A DNA stretch of 64,000 nucleotides, from the NCBI GenBank assembly GCA_001657385.1, contig LYSZ01000003.1:315001-379000 (forward strand), given 5' to 3'. This DNA is from Parvularcula sp. BBD 1991-13 (GTDB lineage: Bacteria; Pseudomonadota; Alphaproteobacteria; Caulobacterales; Parvularculaceae). The notes under the pieces were generated by a model. It was not told the DNA's origin and did no database searches. It worked only from the letters and a program-made list of their open reading frames with translations. The translations under genes were made by a program, and so were the position numbers. Position 1 is the stretch's first letter; every line of letters starts with the position of its first letter. Of this stretch, positions 39,196-49,837 are shown piece after piece.

Positions 39196-39861
39196 TTACT
39201 CCCCGGCCCTGGCGCCCTTGTCCTCGCCCCGCTCCTGAAACAGGACGAAAGCCCCGACGGTGGCGATGAAGACAAGCTGCGTGATGAGCATGAACGCCAT
39301 TTCCTCCCGGTCGAGCGCTTCCGGGTCGAGATAGGCGTGCAGGAGGTGGATCGTCGCGATCAGGAGGATCGTCACGGCGATGCGCAGCTTTACCTGCCCC
39401 GCGGTCGAGCGCCGCATCCAGGCGGGCACGCTGTTTTCGTCCGAGATATGAAGACTGGAGATAAAGGTCTCGTAGCCGCTGATCACCACCATGACGATCA
39501 GATTGGCGATCAGCACCATGTCGATCAGGTCGAGCGCCACCAGGATCGCGCGCTCGCGGGTGATCTGGTCGAGGTTGAACAGCGTCTCGATCAGGTGCTC
39601 GGCGAATTTGATCTCGACAATGACAAGCGCGACCATCAGGCCGATCAGGAGCGGCAGTTGAAGCCAGCGGCTGAACAAAAGCGCGTTCTCGAAGTTTTCA
39701 AGCGGGGCGAAGCCGGGTGCGCGCCCATCTCCCTTGGCGTGCTCGGAAGCGGCGCCGGCGCCCGTCTGCGGGTCCTTTCCCGAACCGGACCCCGAGCCCG
39801 GTCCCGGGCGCGCGCCCGATGCGGTTTGCCTGTCCGCCGCCTGTTCCGCCCTTTCGCTCAT
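39196..39861 (-). CDS. UPF0114 (YqhA) family membrane protein
   Basis: Inner-membrane protein of unknown function. After a 50-residue low-complexity N-terminus rich in Gly, Ser and Ala, the family domain begins NFENALLFSRWLQLPLLIGLMVALVIVEIKF. It continues with LDLIDMVLIANLIVMVVISGYETFIS and KLRIAVTILLIATIHLLHAYL, giving three or four membrane helices. A charged C-terminus ends RGEDKGARAGE. 221 aa; the N-terminal extension is longer than in E. coli YqhA, so a later start is possible. Confidence 0.88.
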   Translation of the reverse strand: MSERAEQAADRQTASGARPGPGSGSGSGKDPQTGAGAASEHAKGDGRAPGFAPLENFENALLFSRWLQLPLLIGLMVALVIVEIKFAEHLIETLFNLDQITRERAILVALDLIDMVLIANLIVMVVISGYETFISSLHISDENSVPAWMRRSTAGQVKLRIAVTILLIATIHLLHAYLDPEALDREEMAFMLITQLVFIATVGAFVLFQERGEDKGARAGE

Positions 39862-40225
39862 TCGCGCGTCCTCGCCGCCTTTTCCCGTCGCCTGTACGAC
39901 CGCCTGTCGCGGCCGCCCTATTCAACCCGTGTCGGCGCCGGCATACAACGGGCGCGCCACCGTTTCACGGATTTCGGGCGAAAGATTGAAAAATCCAATG
40001 GCCTGCCCGCCAGGGCCGCCGGACAGCGGGCTCATCACGGGGCGGGCCTCAATTCCGGGGCAGGCGTCGTCACGGGCCGGACGTCGCACGCTACGGTCTG
40101 TTCACGACTTGCCGCTATTGACGGTGGGACGGCGCCGCGCCTGGCGGATCGCCGGCTTGCGCTGGACAGCGGACGCGAAAGCCGAAACAACCGGCCGGAA
40201 AGGCTTTACGCCCAAGGGGGGCGTC
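39862..40225. other. Intergenic region upstream of the FkbM gene
   Basis: 364 bp between the divergent UPF0114 gene and the FkbM gene. A plus-strand frame is open across it, but its composition and lack of conserved features suggest non-coding DNA. It must contain two promoters; TTGACG at about 40115 is a possible -35 box, but no good partner -10 is visible. Confidence 0.45.
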
Positions 40226-41014
40226 ATGAAACTTTATCTTAAGCATCTTGCGGCGACGAGCGGGCTCGCCGGCGTGGCCGGCGCCGCAGCGGATGCGGCG
40301 GGCGTCTTTCGCCTGCTTTCTCATCCCGAACTCGGCCTCGTCCATATCGAGCACCGCCTCATGGACCGGTGCCTGAAGGACATCGTCAAGCCCGACTTCA
40401 ACTGCATCGATATCGGCGCGCATATCGGCTCGAAAACGAAACAACTCGTCGACCTCGCCCCGCGGGGACGCCATTTCGCGGTCGAAGCCTCGCCGCGAAA
40501 GAGCCGCTGGGTGCAGAAGCGGTTTCCGCAGGTGACGGTTTTCAACAAGGCCCTGTCGGACGCCGCCGGCGAGGTGCGGTTCTACGAGAACCTGTCGCGA
40601 CCGGGGTTCAGCTCGCTGATCGCGCCGGAACCGGGCAAGCGCGGCGACGTGCGGGAAGTTACGGTCGAGGCGGCGACCCTCGACGCTCTGATCCCGGAGG
40701 ATGCGCGCATCGATTTCATCAAGATCGACATCGAGGGCCGCGAGTACGAAGCCCTCAAGGGCGCGGCCAGGATTCTCGGCAAGGACCGCCCGGCGGTCCT
40801 GTTCGAAGCGGGCGCCGTGGCGGAATGCGAAGCCTCGGGCGCGAAACCCGACGCCCTGTTCCGTCTGCTCCATGACGATTACGCCTACGACATTTTCCCG
40901 GTCTTCCACCTGGCCCACAAACGCGGACCGATCGACATCCGCCAGTTCCACGACTACCGGGTCTATCCGTTCCTGAGCTTCAATTTTTTCGCCCTGCAAC
41001 GCACTGAAAAATAG
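40226..41014 (+). CDS. FkbM family SAM-dependent methyltransferase
   Basis: Class I methyltransferase; family members O-methylate sugars and natural products. In the 262-aa product the SAM loop is FNCIDIGAHIGSKTKQLVDL, followed by HFAVEASPRKSRWVQKRFP. The FkbM signature IDFIKIDIEGREYEALKGAARIL is clear, and PAVLFEAG completes the fold. The ATG at 40226 is preceded by AAGGGGG. It stands alone and ends 13 bp from the convergent yhhQ gene. The substrate is not inferable: no polysaccharide or secondary-metabolite genes are adjacent. Confidence 0.9.
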   Translation: MKLYLKHLAATSGLAGVAGAAADAAGVFRLLSHPELGLVHIEHRLMDRCLKDIVKPDFNCIDIGAHIGSKTKQLVDLAPRGRHFAVEASPRKSRWVQKRFPQVTVFNKALSDAAGEVRFYENLSRPGFSSLIAPEPGKRGDVREVTVEAATLDALIPEDARIDFIKIDIEGREYEALKGAARILGKDRPAVLFEAGAVAECEASGAKPDALFRLLHDDYAYDIFPVFHLAHKRGPIDIRQFHDYRVYPFLSFNFFALQRTEK

Positions 41015-41027
41015 GAGGGGGACCGCT

Positions 41028-41798
41028 TCAGGACCGGATCGAAAACGGCGTGAACTCGGTTTCCCTGTCATAAACGTCGACGCCCTCGGCCCGCTTCAGC
41101 GCGCCCACGACCTTGTAGGTGACCGGCGTCAGCATCGCCTCCCACAGCACCTTCAGCGAATAGTTCGTCACCATCACCGTAATCACCTGGTCCGGGGACC
41201 ACACGCCCAGAAACGCAACCGGATAGAAGATGAGGCTGTCGACGCCCTGGCCGACGACGGTCGAGCCGATGGTGCGCTGGTAGAGATGCTTGCCGCCCGA
41301 CCACACTTTCATCCGCGCCATGACGAATGCGTTGGAAAGCTCGCCCGCCCAGAAGGCGGCCACCGATGCGAGCACGATGCGCGGGGTCAGGCCGAAGACC
41401 TCGCGATAGGCGGCCTGCCCGTTCCAGCCGGGCGCCGGCGGCATGGCGACGACGACCCAGGACATGAAGGCCATGAACAGGACCGCGCCGAAGCCGGCCC
41501 ACACGACCCGGCGCGCGCGCGCATAGCCGTAGACCTCCGTCAGCACGTCGCCGAGCACATAGGACAAGGGAAAGAACAAAATCCCCGCGCCGAAAACGCC
41601 CGCCTGCCAGCCGCCGATATCGATTTCGAAAAACTGCACCAGCTTCGCCGCGCCGATCAGGTTCGAACATATCAGGATGGCGACGAACGCCGCCATGGCG
41701 AAGTCGTAATACTTGAACCGGTGATTGCTGAGCGCGTCGGCCTTTTCGATGCGTTCGACGGGGCGCGCGATGGGGTGATCTGTCATTGCCCTGTTCAT
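41028..41798 (-). CDS. yhhQ: Queuosine precursor transporter (YhhQ family)
   Basis: Inner-membrane VUT family transporter that imports queuosine precursors preQ0/preQ1 for tRNA modification. The 256-aa product has six or seven membrane helices. The family pattern is present: FVAILICSNLIGAAKLVQF, GAGILFFPLSYVLGDVLTEVYGYARARRVVW, ASVAAFWAGELSNAFVMARMK, TIGSTVVGQGVDSLIFYPVAF and TNYSLKVLWEAMLTPVTY. The start ATGA overlaps the trmJ stop, so a tRNA modification enzyme and a precursor importer share an operon. Confidence 0.92.
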   Translation of the reverse strand: MNRAMTDHPIARPVERIEKADALSNHRFKYYDFAMAAFVAILICSNLIGAAKLVQFFEIDIGGWQAGVFGAGILFFPLSYVLGDVLTEVYGYARARRVVWAGFGAVLFMAFMSWVVVAMPPAPGWNGQAAYREVFGLTPRIVLASVAAFWAGELSNAFVMARMKVWSGGKHLYQRTIGSTVVGQGVDSLIFYPVAFLGVWSPDQVITVMVTNYSLKVLWEAMLTPVTYKVVGALKRAEGVDVYDRETEFTPFSIRS

Positions 41799-42586
41799 TC
41801 CGTTTGCGACCGCTTGCGGACCAGCGCTTTTACGACGCCTCTCAGGGTGCGGATCTCCCCTTGCGTGAAACCGGCGCGGGTGAACGCCGCGCGCAGGTTT
41901 CGCTCCATGGTGGGGCGCATTTCCGGCGGGAAGAAATATCCGGCCGCGTCAAGCTCGCCTTCAAGATGGGCGAGAAGCCGGGTGACGTCCTCGCGCGGCG
42001 CCGGCCCTTCCTCCGCGAGCGGCGTTTCGATGGTCCCGTAGCCGCCCTCCCCGCCGCCTGCGGCGCGCGACCATTCGTAAGCGGCGATCAGCACGGCCTG
42101 GGACAGGTTGAGCGACGCGAAGGCCGGATTGACGGGCACGGACAGGATCGCGTCGCAGCGCGCCACGTCGTCGCTGGAAAGCCCGTTGCGCTCGTTGCCG
42201 AACACCACCGCGCAGGTCTCGCCCGCGTCCATGCGCGCGCGCAACTGCGCCGCCGCGGCGGCCGGCTCCAACACGGGAAGCATCAACTCGCGCCGCCGGG
42301 CGGTGGTGGCGATCACATACCAGCAGTCGGCGACGGCGTCGCTGAAGCGGTCGAAAACCCGCGCCTCGTCGATGACGACGGCCGCGCCCGACGCCGTCGC
42401 CGCCGCCTTCGGATTGGGCCAGCCGTCGCGCGGGGCCACCAGTCTGAGGCCGGACACGCCGAAGTTCAACATCGCCCGCGCGGCCGCGCCGATGTTCTCA
42501 CCCATCTGGGGCTCCACCAGCACGAAGGCCGGCGCCGGCGAGAGGTGCTCGCGCGCTTTCGACCGGCTGATGCGACCGCTGCTCAT
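41795..42586 (-). CDS. trmJ: tRNA (cytidine/uridine-2'-O-)-methyltransferase TrmJ
   Basis: SPOUT-family enzyme that 2'-O-methylates position 32 of tRNAs. The 263-aa product contains PAFVLVEPQMGENIGAAARAMLNFGVSGLRLVAPRDGWPN, typical of the family, then CAVVFGNERNGLSSDDVARCDAILSVPVNPAFASLNLSQAV, with the knotted SAM site. A C-terminal helical domain follows. AAGGAG lies 10 nt before the ATG. It is coupled to yhhQ and divergent from icd. Confidence 0.92.
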   Translation of the reverse strand: MSSGRISRSKAREHLSPAPAFVLVEPQMGENIGAAARAMLNFGVSGLRLVAPRDGWPNPKAAATASGAAVVIDEARVFDRFSDAVADCWYVIATTARRRELMLPVLEPAAAAAQLRARMDAGETCAVVFGNERNGLSSDDVARCDAILSVPVNPAFASLNLSQAVLIAAYEWSRAAGGGEGGYGTIETPLAEEGPAPREDVTRLLAHLEGELDAAGYFFPPEMRPTMERNLRAAFTRAGFTQGEIRTLRGVVKALVRKRSQTE

Positions 42587-42774
42587 AAAGCCGTTCTCCT
42601 TGCGGAAACCCTGGCGGACCGGCGCCCCGCGCGGTCCCCCGCATTGTCTTTTCCCGTAGGGTCTTGCGCTATGGTCTTTGCGCTTTTGGCCGCCAATGCT
42701 ATAGCCCGCTGCAAATCAATCCAATTCAAATAGCGCAAGCATTCCCGCGCAGCAGCAACTCCGGTAGGTTTTCC

Positions 42775-43989
42775 ATGCAAAAGATCAAGGTCGAGAACCC
42801 GGTCGTCGAAATGGACGGCGACGAAATGACACGGATCATCTGGCAGATGATCAAAGACAAGCTGATCCATCCCTATCTCGACATCGATCTGAAATACTTC
42901 GACCTCGGGGTCGAAAAACGCGACGAGACCGACGATCAGATCACGGTGGAGGCGGCGGAAGCCACCAGGAAATACGGCGTCGCGGTGAAATGCGCGACCA
43001 TCACGCCGGACGAAGCCCGGGTTGAGGAATTCAACCTGAAACAGATGTGGCGCTCGCCCAACGGCACCATCCGCAACATCCTCGGCGGCGTCGTCTTCCG
43101 CGAACCGATCATTATCCGCAACGTGCCGCGCCTCGTGCCGGGCTGGACGCAGCCGATCATCATCGGCCGCCACGCCTTCGGCGACCAGTACCGCTCGACG
43201 GACATGCTGTTCCCCGGCAAGGGCAAGCTTTCGATGAAATGGGAGGGCGAAAACGGCGAGGTGATCGAACACGAGGTCTTCAACGCGCCCTCCTCCGGCA
43301 TCTATATGGGGATGTACAACCTCGACCAGTCGATCCGCGACTTCGCCCGCGCCTGCTTCAACTACGGCCTCCAGCGCAAGTACCCGGTCTATCTCTCGAC
43401 CAAGAACACGATCCTGAAAAAATACGACGGCCGGTTCAAGGATATCTTCGCGGAGATCTATGAGAGCGAATTCAAGGACAAGTTCGCCGAATTCAACGGC
43501 GCCTACGAGCATCGCCTGATCGACGACATGGTCGCGGCGTGCATGAAATGGTCCGGCGGCTATGTCTGGGCGTGCAAGAACTACGACGGCGACGTGCAGT
43601 CCGACACGGTGGCGCAGGGCTTCGGCTCCCTCGGCCTGATGACCTCCGTCCTGATGACCCCGGACGGCAAGACGGTGGAGGCGGAAGCCGCCCACGGCAC
43701 CGTCACCCGCCACTATCGCGCGCACCAGCGGGGCGAGGAAACCTCGACCAACTCGATCGCGTCGATCTTCGCCTGGACCCGGGGCCTTGCTCACCGCGGC
43801 AAGCTCGACGGCAACGACAAGCTGATCGACTTCGCCGCGACCCTGGAGCGGACCGTGATCAAGACGGTGGAATCCGGCGACATGACCAAGGACCTGGCGC
43901 TTCTGATCGGTGCGGAGCAGAAATGGCTCACCACCACCGGATTCCTGGAAAAGGTCGACGAGAACTTCCAGAAAGCGCTCGCCGGCTGA
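42775..43989 (+). CDS. icd: NADP-dependent isocitrate dehydrogenase
   Basis: TCA-cycle enzyme oxidising isocitrate to 2-oxoglutarate with NADPH formation. The 404-aa product is the homodimeric type with eukaryote-like sequence: [49 protein letters not shown]-independent core [56 protein letters not shown] and [14 protein letters not shown]. The ATG at 42775 ([10 protein letters not shown]) follows GGTAGG; an upstream in-frame extension to 42664 lacks similarity. It is monocistronic and divergent from trmJ. Confidence 0.96.
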   Translation: MQKIKVENPVVEMDGDEMTRIIWQMIKDKLIHPYLDIDLKYFDLGVEKRDETDDQITVEAAEATRKYGVAVKCATITPDEARVEEFNLKQMWRSPNGTIRNILGGVVFREPIIIRNVPRLVPGWTQPIIIGRHAFGDQYRSTDMLFPGKGKLSMKWEGENGEVIEHEVFNAPSSGIYMGMYNLDQSIRDFARACFNYGLQRKYPVYLSTKNTILKKYDGRFKDIFAEIYESEFKDKFAEFNGAYEHRLIDDMVAACMKWSGGYVWACKNYDGDVQSDTVAQGFGSLGLMTSVLMTPDGKTVEAEAAHGTVTRHYRAHQRGEETSTNSIASIFAWTRGLAHRGKLDGNDKLIDFAATLERTVIKTVESGDMTKDLALLIGAEQKWLTTTGFLEKVDENFQKALAG

Positions 43990-44301
43990 GCCTCGCGGGC
44001 GATCCGCGCGCGCCGGGAAGCAGACTGGGGGCGCAGGCCATAACGCGGACCAACACGCAGTCATGAAGCGCGGGCGCGCGCCGGCCGGGCGGTTCCGCCC
44101 GGCGTCTCCTCTATATGGCGCGGTCGATAGCGCGGCCAGTGGCGCAGTAAATGGCGCGCTGAATCCGGTTGCAGAGCCTTCTGCTCCTCGCAGGAGAAGT
44201 GCGCTCCGCCGCATCGCCTATCGCCATGGGCGTTCAGTCGTGGCATTGATGGGAGCCGACGCAAGACGATCGACAAGTGTTGTTCCCATGGAGACCGACG
44301 C
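43990..44301. other. Intergenic region between icd and the DUF2807 gene
   Basis: 312 bp with no convincing gene. A short GC-rich stretch repeats GGCGC(G/A)-like words around 44118-44160. No clear icd terminator is visible. GGAGA at about 44289 serves the following gene. Confidence 0.45.
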
Positions 44302-44982
44302 ATGATGCCCCATCTCCGCCGCCGCGCCGCCCTGACGCCGTTCCTCGCCGCCGGGCTCACCGTTGTCGCCGCCGCCGCGGCGCAGGCCCAGGAGGAACGC
44401 AATTACGACCTGCCGCCGTTCGACAGGATCGACGTGTCGGCGGGCATCAAGGTGACGGCGACGGCCGGCAGGCCGCAAACGGTGGTCGTCAAGGCGGTCA
44501 ACGGCGATTTCGGCGACATCGAAGTCGAAGTGCGCGACGGCGAGCTGAACCTGTCGCGGGAGTGGAACCGGCTGCGCTGGCACGGCAAGAGAACCCAGTA
44601 CAAAGTGGTCGTCACCGCCGATACGCTGCGCGGGATTTCCGCCTCGTCGGGCTCGCACGCCGCCCTTTACAATGTCGACGCCGGCGATTTCGTCATCGAT
44701 CTTTCCAGCGGCGCGCATGCGGAAGTCCAGGGAGAAAGCGGCGTCTGCGTGCTCGATTTGTCCAGCGGGGCCAATCTGGACGCGGAAAGCCTTTATTGCG
44801 ACGAGGCCATTATCGACGTGTCGAGCGGCGGCCATGGCGTCGTCCACGCGCGCGACGCGGTGAAGGGCGACGCCTCCAGCGGCGGGCACGTCACCGTTTA
44901 CGGCGCGCCGTCGCAGGTGCGCCTCGACCGCTCGTCCGGCGGGCGCATCATCGTCAAGACGACGGCGCAGGCGAGGAAATAG
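44302..44982 (+). CDS. Exported DUF2807 (GIN domain) protein
   Basis: Predicted periplasmic or surface protein with a right-handed beta-helix-like fold; function unknown. A signal peptide (RRRAALTPFLAAGLTVVAAAAAQAQ) is followed by PPFDRIDVSAGIKVTATAGRPQTVVVKAVNGD, the usual DUF2807 opening. Five SSG turns then recur at the corners of successive strands: DLSSGAHAEV, DLSSGANLDA, DVSSGGHGVV, DASSGGHVTV and DRSSGGRIIV. GGAGA lies 7 nt before the ATG. 226 aa. No operon partner; it is convergent with alaS. Confidence 0.87.
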   Translation: MMPHLRRRAALTPFLAAGLTVVAAAAAQAQEERNYDLPPFDRIDVSAGIKVTATAGRPQTVVVKAVNGDFGDIEVEVRDGELNLSREWNRLRWHGKRTQYKVVVTADTLRGISASSGSHAALYNVDAGDFVIDLSSGAHAEVQGESGVCVLDLSSGANLDAESLYCDEAIIDVSSGGHGVVHARDAVKGDASSGGHVTVYGAPSQVRLDRSSGGRIIVKTTAQARK

Positions 44983-45269
44983 AGCATATCGCGGGCGCTC
45001 TGCGGATCGCGTAACGCTCCGGGGCGCCGTTTCGCCGCCCTTCCATCTCGGATGACCGCACCGGGCTCGCCCAGAAAATGCCCCGGCCCCAGCCCGCCGT
45101 CGGGGGCCGGCCGGGGGGCCGCGCCGCCCTTATCCTTCGGCGGCGCAACACGATCTTGACGCCGAGAACGCGCGCCGCGGGTGATAAAGGAAAGCAAGAA
45201 AGTTCCGGCGCGAAACATATGGTGCGCCAGAGCGCACGCCTCCCGCCCCCGCGCTTTCCGGCATCGCGC

Positions 45270-47942
45270 CTATCCCTGAAGGGCGGCTTCGATTTTCCCG
45301 GCGATGGCCTCGACCGCTTCGTCGGCGCGGGCGCCGTCGGGTCCGCCCGCCTGGGCCATGTCCGGCCGGCCGCCGCCGCCCTTGCCGCCGACCGCCTCGG
45401 CCCCGGCGCGCACCAGGTCGACCGCCGACAGTCTTTCGGTCAGGTCCGCGGTCACGCCCACCGCCAGCGCGGCCTTGCCGTCATTGACGCCGATAAACGC
45501 GGCGACGCCCGAGCCCATGCTTTTCTTGGTTTCGTCGACGAGGCCGCGAAGATCCTTGGGCTGAACGCCCTCCAGAACGCGCCCGGCGTACCGCACGCCG
45601 GCGATCTCCCGGGACTGTTCCGCGGCGGGAGACGCCGTCCCGGCGCCGCCGAGGGCGAGCGCCTTTTTCGCCTCGGCCAGCTCGCGCTCCAGCTTCTTTC
45701 GTTCCGCCGCCAGGCTCTCGACACGCCCGGCAAGATCCGTCAGCGGAATTTTCAGCGCGTCCGCCGCATCGCGCGCGATCGCCGCCTGTTCTTCAAGGTG
45801 CTGACGGGCGGCCTCGCCGGTGAGGGCCTCGATGCGCCGGACGCCGGCGGACACGGCGCTCTCGCCGACGATCTTGAACAGGGCGATATCGCCAAGACGG
45901 CGCACATGGGTGCCGCCGCACAGCTCCACCGAATAGGGCGCGCCGGAACCGTCCAGCGCCTCGCCCATGGTCAGCACGCGGACGTCGTCGTCGTACTTCT
46001 CGCCGAACAGCGCGATCGCCCCCGACGCCACCGCATCGTCATAAGGCATGATGCGGGTCTCGACCGGGCCGTTCCCGCGCAGCACCGCGTTCACGCGCCG
46101 CTCGATCTCGGCGATTTCCGCCGGGGAAACCGGCTTGGGGTTGGTGAAGTCGAACCGCATACGGTCCGCGGCGACGAGGGAGCCTTTCTGCGCGACATGA
46201 TCGCCCAGCACCTCGCGCAGCGCGGCGTGAACGAGGTGGGTCGCCGAGTGGTTGGCGCGCGTGCGGTCGCGCCGTCCGACGTCGATGGCGAGATGGACCG
46301 CGTCCCCCGCGGAGATCGCCCCCGCCTCCACGACGCCGATATGCCCGTGCAGCGAGCCGGCGCGTTTTTTCACATCGCTGACCGCGAGGCGCAGCCCGGC
46401 GTCGTCCGCGATGACGCCGCGGTCGCCCGCCTGGCCGCCGGATTCGGCGTAAAACGGGGTCTGGTTGACGATGACCTCCACCGCCTCGCCCGCCTCGGCG
46501 CGCTGAACCGGTTCGCCGTCGCGCAGGATCGCCTGCACCACGCCCTCCGCCTCGTCATGGATATAGCCGAGAAACTCCGTCGCCCCATGTTCCGCACGAA
46601 GATCGAACCAGAGACTTTCGTCGGCCGCGTCGCCCGAGCCGGCCCAGGCGGCGCGCGCCGCCGCGCGCTGGGCCTGCATCGCCGCATCGAACCCGGCCGT
46701 GTCGACCGCGCGTCCGTCGCGGCGAAGCGCGTCCTGCGTCAGGTCGAGCGGAAAACCGTAGGTGTCGTAGAGCTTGAACGCCGCATCGCCCGGCAAGGCG
46801 GCGCCGGGCGGCAGCTTGGCAAGTTCCTCGTCGAGCAGCTTCAGGCCGCGTTCAAGCAGACTGCGGAATTTTTCTTCCTCGGATTTCAGGGTCTCGACGA
46901 TGAGCGTCTCGGCGCGGCCAAGCTCCGCATAGGCGCCGCCCATTTCCGAAATCAGCACCGGCGCCAGCCGGGCGAGCAAGGGGTCGCGCGCGCCGAGCCC
47001 GTGGGCGTAACGCATCGCCCGGCGCATGATGCGCCGGAGCACATAGCCGCGGCCTTCGTTGGAGGGCGCGACGCCGTCGGCGATCAGAAAGCTCGACGCA
47101 CGCAAATGGTCCGCGATGACGCGTTGCGCCGGCGCCGCGTCGCCCTCGGCCTTTCTGCCGGTCAACTCTTCGGAAGCAACGATCAGGGTACGGAAGAGAT
47201 CGACGTCATAATTATCATGCACGCCCTGGAGCACCGCCGCAATCCGCTCCAGCCCCATGCCGGTGTCGATGGACGGCTTGGGCAGGTTTTCCTCGCGTCC
47301 GTCGGCGTGACGCTCGAACTGCATGAAGACGAGGTTCCAGATTTCCACGAAGCGGTCGCCGTCCTCGTCCGGCGAGCCCGGCGGTCCGCCCGGGATATGC
47401 TCGCCATGGTCGTAGAAAATTTCAGAACACGGACCGCACGGCCCGGTGTCGCCCATACTCCAGAAATTATCGTTCGTCGCGATACGGATGATCCGGTCTT
47501 CCGGCAGGCCGGAAATCTTTCGCCACAGATCGAACGCTTCCTCGTCGGTATGATAGACCGTTGCGGTCAGGCGGTCGGCCGGCAGGCCGAATTCTTTGTG
47601 CACAAGGGTCCAGGCGGCCTCGATCGCTTCCTCCTTGAAGTAATCGCCGAAGGAAAAATTGCCCAGCATTTCGAAAAATGTGTGATGGCGCGCGGTGTAG
47701 CCAACATTGTCGAGGTCATTGTGCTTGCCCCCGGCGCGCAGGCATTTCTGGGACGAGGCGGCGCGCGTGTAATCCCGGCGTTCCGCCCCGGTGAAAATAT
47801 TCTTGAACGGCACCATTCCCGCATTGACGAACAGGAGCGTCGGATCGTTCTGCGGCACGAGCGGAGCCGACGGCGCGATATGGTGACCGCGCGCGGCGAA
47901 AAAATGCAAAAACTGCGATCGGATGTCTTTCAGCGACGCCAT
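45270..47942 (-). CDS. alaS: Alanine--tRNA ligase
   Basis: Class II synthetase that charges tRNA-Ala and edits mischarged Ser and Gly. The 890-aa product has all domains. The catalytic core (residues 1-~400) contains [33 protein letters not shown] and [15 protein letters not shown]. The editing domain has HxxxH in [17 protein letters not shown] and [12 protein letters not shown]. The C-terminal DHHA1 domain is glycine-rich ([16 protein letters not shown]). The ATG at 47940-47942 ([12 protein letters not shown]) was preferred over an upstream TTG. Monocistronic; two copies of a 15-bp repeat lie just upstream. Confidence 0.97.
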   Translation of the reverse strand: MASLKDIRSQFLHFFAARGHHIAPSAPLVPQNDPTLLFVNAGMVPFKNIFTGAERRDYTRAASSQKCLRAGGKHNDLDNVGYTARHHTFFEMLGNFSFGDYFKEEAIEAAWTLVHKEFGLPADRLTATVYHTDEEAFDLWRKISGLPEDRIIRIATNDNFWSMGDTGPCGPCSEIFYDHGEHIPGGPPGSPDEDGDRFVEIWNLVFMQFERHADGREENLPKPSIDTGMGLERIAAVLQGVHDNYDVDLFRTLIVASEELTGRKAEGDAAPAQRVIADHLRASSFLIADGVAPSNEGRGYVLRRIMRRAMRYAHGLGARDPLLARLAPVLISEMGGAYAELGRAETLIVETLKSEEEKFRSLLERGLKLLDEELAKLPPGAALPGDAAFKLYDTYGFPLDLTQDALRRDGRAVDTAGFDAAMQAQRAAARAAWAGSGDAADESLWFDLRAEHGATEFLGYIHDEAEGVVQAILRDGEPVQRAEAGEAVEVIVNQTPFYAESGGQAGDRGVIADDAGLRLAVSDVKKRAGSLHGHIGVVEAGAISAGDAVHLAIDVGRRDRTRANHSATHLVHAALREVLGDHVAQKGSLVAADRMRFDFTNPKPVSPAEIAEIERRVNAVLRGNGPVETRIMPYDDAVASGAIALFGEKYDDDVRVLTMGEALDGSGAPYSVELCGGTHVRRLGDIALFKIVGESAVSAGVRRIEALTGEAARQHLEEQAAIARDAADALKIPLTDLAGRVESLAAERKKLERELAEAKKALALGGAGTASPAAEQSREIAGVRYAGRVLEGVQPKDLRGLVDETKKSMGSGVAAFIGVNDGKAALAVGVTADLTERLSAVDLVRAGAEAVGGKGGGGRPDMAQAGGPDGARADEAVEAIAGKIEAALQG

Positions 47943-47956
47943 AACATTCCAGTTCA

Positions 47957-47986
47957 ATGCATCTCTATTCGATGCATCTCAATTCG
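47957..47986. repeat. Two tandem 15-bp repeats upstream of alaS
   Basis: ATGCATCTCTATTCG (47957-47971) and ATGCATCTCAATTCG (47972-47986), 14/15 identical, lie 15-44 bp upstream of the alaS ATG. They may be a regulatory site or a short duplication in the leader. Confidence 0.7.
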
Positions 47987-48127
47987 AGCCAAAACCAAAG
48001 CCGCCCCGGCCCGGAAACCGAAGCGGCTAAAGGTCTTAGCGCCGCCGACACGGCGCCGTCTAGGGCGGACGGGAAGATGCCGCGCCCGCAAGCCTGCCCG
48101 CACGGCGCGGGTCCGGTCAGCCGTGTT

Positions 48128-48496
48128 TCAGGTCAGACAGTAAAAATTCAGCTTGTTGCCGTCCAGATCGCGAAAATATCCAGCGTAAAAGCCGTCTCCG
48201 CGCGGCCCCGCGGCTCCCTCGTCGGCGGCGCCGAGGTCCATCGCCTTTTTGTAGAGCCGGTCGACGCTCTCCGGCGCATCGCAGGCAAGCGCCACCATGG
48301 TCCCGTTGCCGACACAGGCGTCCTTGCCGTCATGGGGCTTGATGACCCCAAGGCCCGGCTTGTCCGGCGCAGCGCCCCAAGCGATGAAGGTATCGCCCTG
48401 CATGATGCGCTTGGCGCCGATTTCACCGAGCAGCGCATCATAAAACGCCGCCGCTTTTTCAAGATCATTGGTTCCCAGGGTCACGTAACCGATCAT
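48128..48496 (-). CDS. VOC family (glyoxalase/bleomycin-resistance fold) protein
   Basis: Small metal-dependent or ligand-binding protein of the vicinal oxygen chelate fold. The 122-aa product has two beta-alpha-beta-beta-beta modules: MIGYVTLGTNDLEKAAAFYDALLGEIGAKR and VALACDAPESVDRLYKKAMDLGA ... YAGYFRDLDGNKLNFYCL. The DxxGNKLNFY ending is typical. Its substrate cannot be told. It is downstream of recA on the same strand, about 118 bp after it starts clear of the recA stop, and is not obviously part of the SOS response. Confidence 0.9.
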   Translation of the reverse strand: MIGYVTLGTNDLEKAAAFYDALLGEIGAKRIMQGDTFIAWGAAPDKPGLGVIKPHDGKDACVGNGTMVALACDAPESVDRLYKKAMDLGAADEGAAGPRGDGFYAGYFRDLDGNKLNFYCLT

Positions 48497-48614
48497 AGGT
48501 CATCCTTTCATTCGCAGTCCGGCCATTCAAAATCAGGCGACGTCTCATTCAACGCCCACCTGCCGCACGGATCCTCCCGCGCATGGCCGCCGCGAGGGGG
48601 ACGCGGATGGCGGA

Positions 48615-49694
48615 TCAGGACGCCGCCGCCTCGTCGTCGTCCTCGGCGTTTTCACCGGTCAGCATTTCATCGGCCACAAGCCCGGCGTTCTGGCGGATGG
48701 CCGCCTCGATGGCGTTGGCCATGTCCGGGTTGTCGCGCAGGAACTGCTTGGCGTTCTCCCGGCCCTGACCGATCCGCTCGGAGTTGTAGGAGAACCACGA
48801 TCCCGACTTCTCGACCACATTGGCCTTGACCCCCAGATCGATCAACTCGCCCATCTTGGAGACGCCCTCGCCGTACATGATGTCGAACTCGACCTGCTTG
48901 AAAGGCGGCGCGACCTTGTTCTTGACGACCTTGATGCGGGTCTGGTTGCCGACCACCTCGTCGCGGTTCTTGATGGCCCCGATGCGGCGAATATCGAGGC
49001 GTACGGAGGCGTAGAATTTCAGCGCGTTGCCGCCTGTCGTGGTCTCGGGCGAACCGAACATGACGCCGATCTTCATGCGGATCTGGTTGATGAAAATCAC
49101 CAGACAGTTCGAGCGCGAGATGGAGCCGGTCAGCTTGCGCAAGGCTTGGCTCATCAGCCGCGCCTGAAGGCCGGGCAGCGAATCGCCCATCTCCCCCTCC
49201 AGTTCGGCGCGGGGCGTCAGCGCCGCCACGGAATCGATCACCAGAACGTCGACGGCGCCGGACCGCACCAGCGTATCGGCGATCTCCAGCGCCTGTTCGC
49301 CGGTGTCCGGCTGGGAAATCAGAAGCTCGTCGAGATTGACGCCTAGCTTTTGCGCGTAGATCGGATCGAGCGCGTGTTCGGCGTCGATGAACGCCGCCGT
49401 GCCGCCTTTTTTCTGGGATTCCGCCGCCACATGCAGGGCGAGGGTGGTCTTGCCGGAGCTTTCCGGCCCGTAGATCTCCACCACGCGCCCCTTGGGCAGG
49501 CCGCCAATGCCGAGCGCAATGTCGAGCCCGAGGGACCCGGTGGAGATCGATTCGATATCGACGACCTCGCGGTCGCCAAGGCGCATCAGCGAGCCTTTGC
49601 CGAAGGCCTTGTCGATCTGCGAAATCGCCGCTTCCAGCGCTTTGGATTTGTCCACGTCGCCCGCCTCCACCAGTTTCAAACCGTTTCTCGTCAT
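48615..49694 (-). CDS. recA: Recombinase RecA
   Basis: ATP-dependent strand-exchange protein and LexA co-protease. The 359-aa product is canonical: Walker [34 protein letters not shown] (Walker B), loop L1 and L2 with [30 protein letters not shown], and an acidic C-terminal tail ([12 protein letters not shown]). A LexA-type box lies 48 bp upstream of the ATG. A transposon is inserted about 145 bp upstream but leaves the LexA box and promoter region intact. Confidence 0.98.
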   Translation of the reverse strand: MTRNGLKLVEAGDVDKSKALEAAISQIDKAFGKGSLMRLGDREVVDIESISTGSLGLDIALGIGGLPKGRVVEIYGPESSGKTTLALHVAAESQKKGGTAAFIDAEHALDPIYAQKLGVNLDELLISQPDTGEQALEIADTLVRSGAVDVLVIDSVAALTPRAELEGEMGDSLPGLQARLMSQALRKLTGSISRSNCLVIFINQIRMKIGVMFGSPETTTGGNALKFYASVRLDIRRIGAIKNRDEVVGNQTRIKVVKNKVAPPFKQVEFDIMYGEGVSKMGELIDLGVKANVVEKSGSWFSYNSERIGQGRENAKQFLRDNPDMANAIEAAIRQNAGLVADEMLTGENAEDDDEAAAS

Positions 49695-49741
49695 CGCCGC
49701 CTCCGTTGCCTGACCGTGACAGTTTCGTCAATAAACCTTTT

Positions 49742-49756
49742 GTACGCCATTTGTTC
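49742..49756 (-). promoter_or_regulatory. LexA box upstream of recA
   Basis: GTAC-GCCATTT-GTTC on the plus strand, one mismatch from the alphaproteobacterial SOS box GTTC-N7-GTTC. It lies 48 bp upstream of the recA ATG, where LexA would repress. Confidence 0.7.
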
Positions 49757-49829
49757 TTATTTGGCAAATCATATTACTGGTCTGAAATCATTTCTATTAT
49801 CAGATTTGTTCCGGTATTGTGCCGGCGCA

Positions 49830-49837
49830 TCGTTAAA
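49830..49837. repeat. Left target-site duplication TCGTTAAA
   Basis: The same 8 bp recur at 52229-52236 directly outside the other end of the transposon. Eight-bp duplications are usual for the IS1595 family. Confidence 0.9.

Noticed and set aside
45078-48143. 1021-aa open frame on the plus strand opposite alaS
   Set aside because: Its sequence is low-complexity Arg/Ala/His-rich and mirrors the alaS codons. High GC content leaves antisense frames open; alaS on the minus strand is unmistakable.
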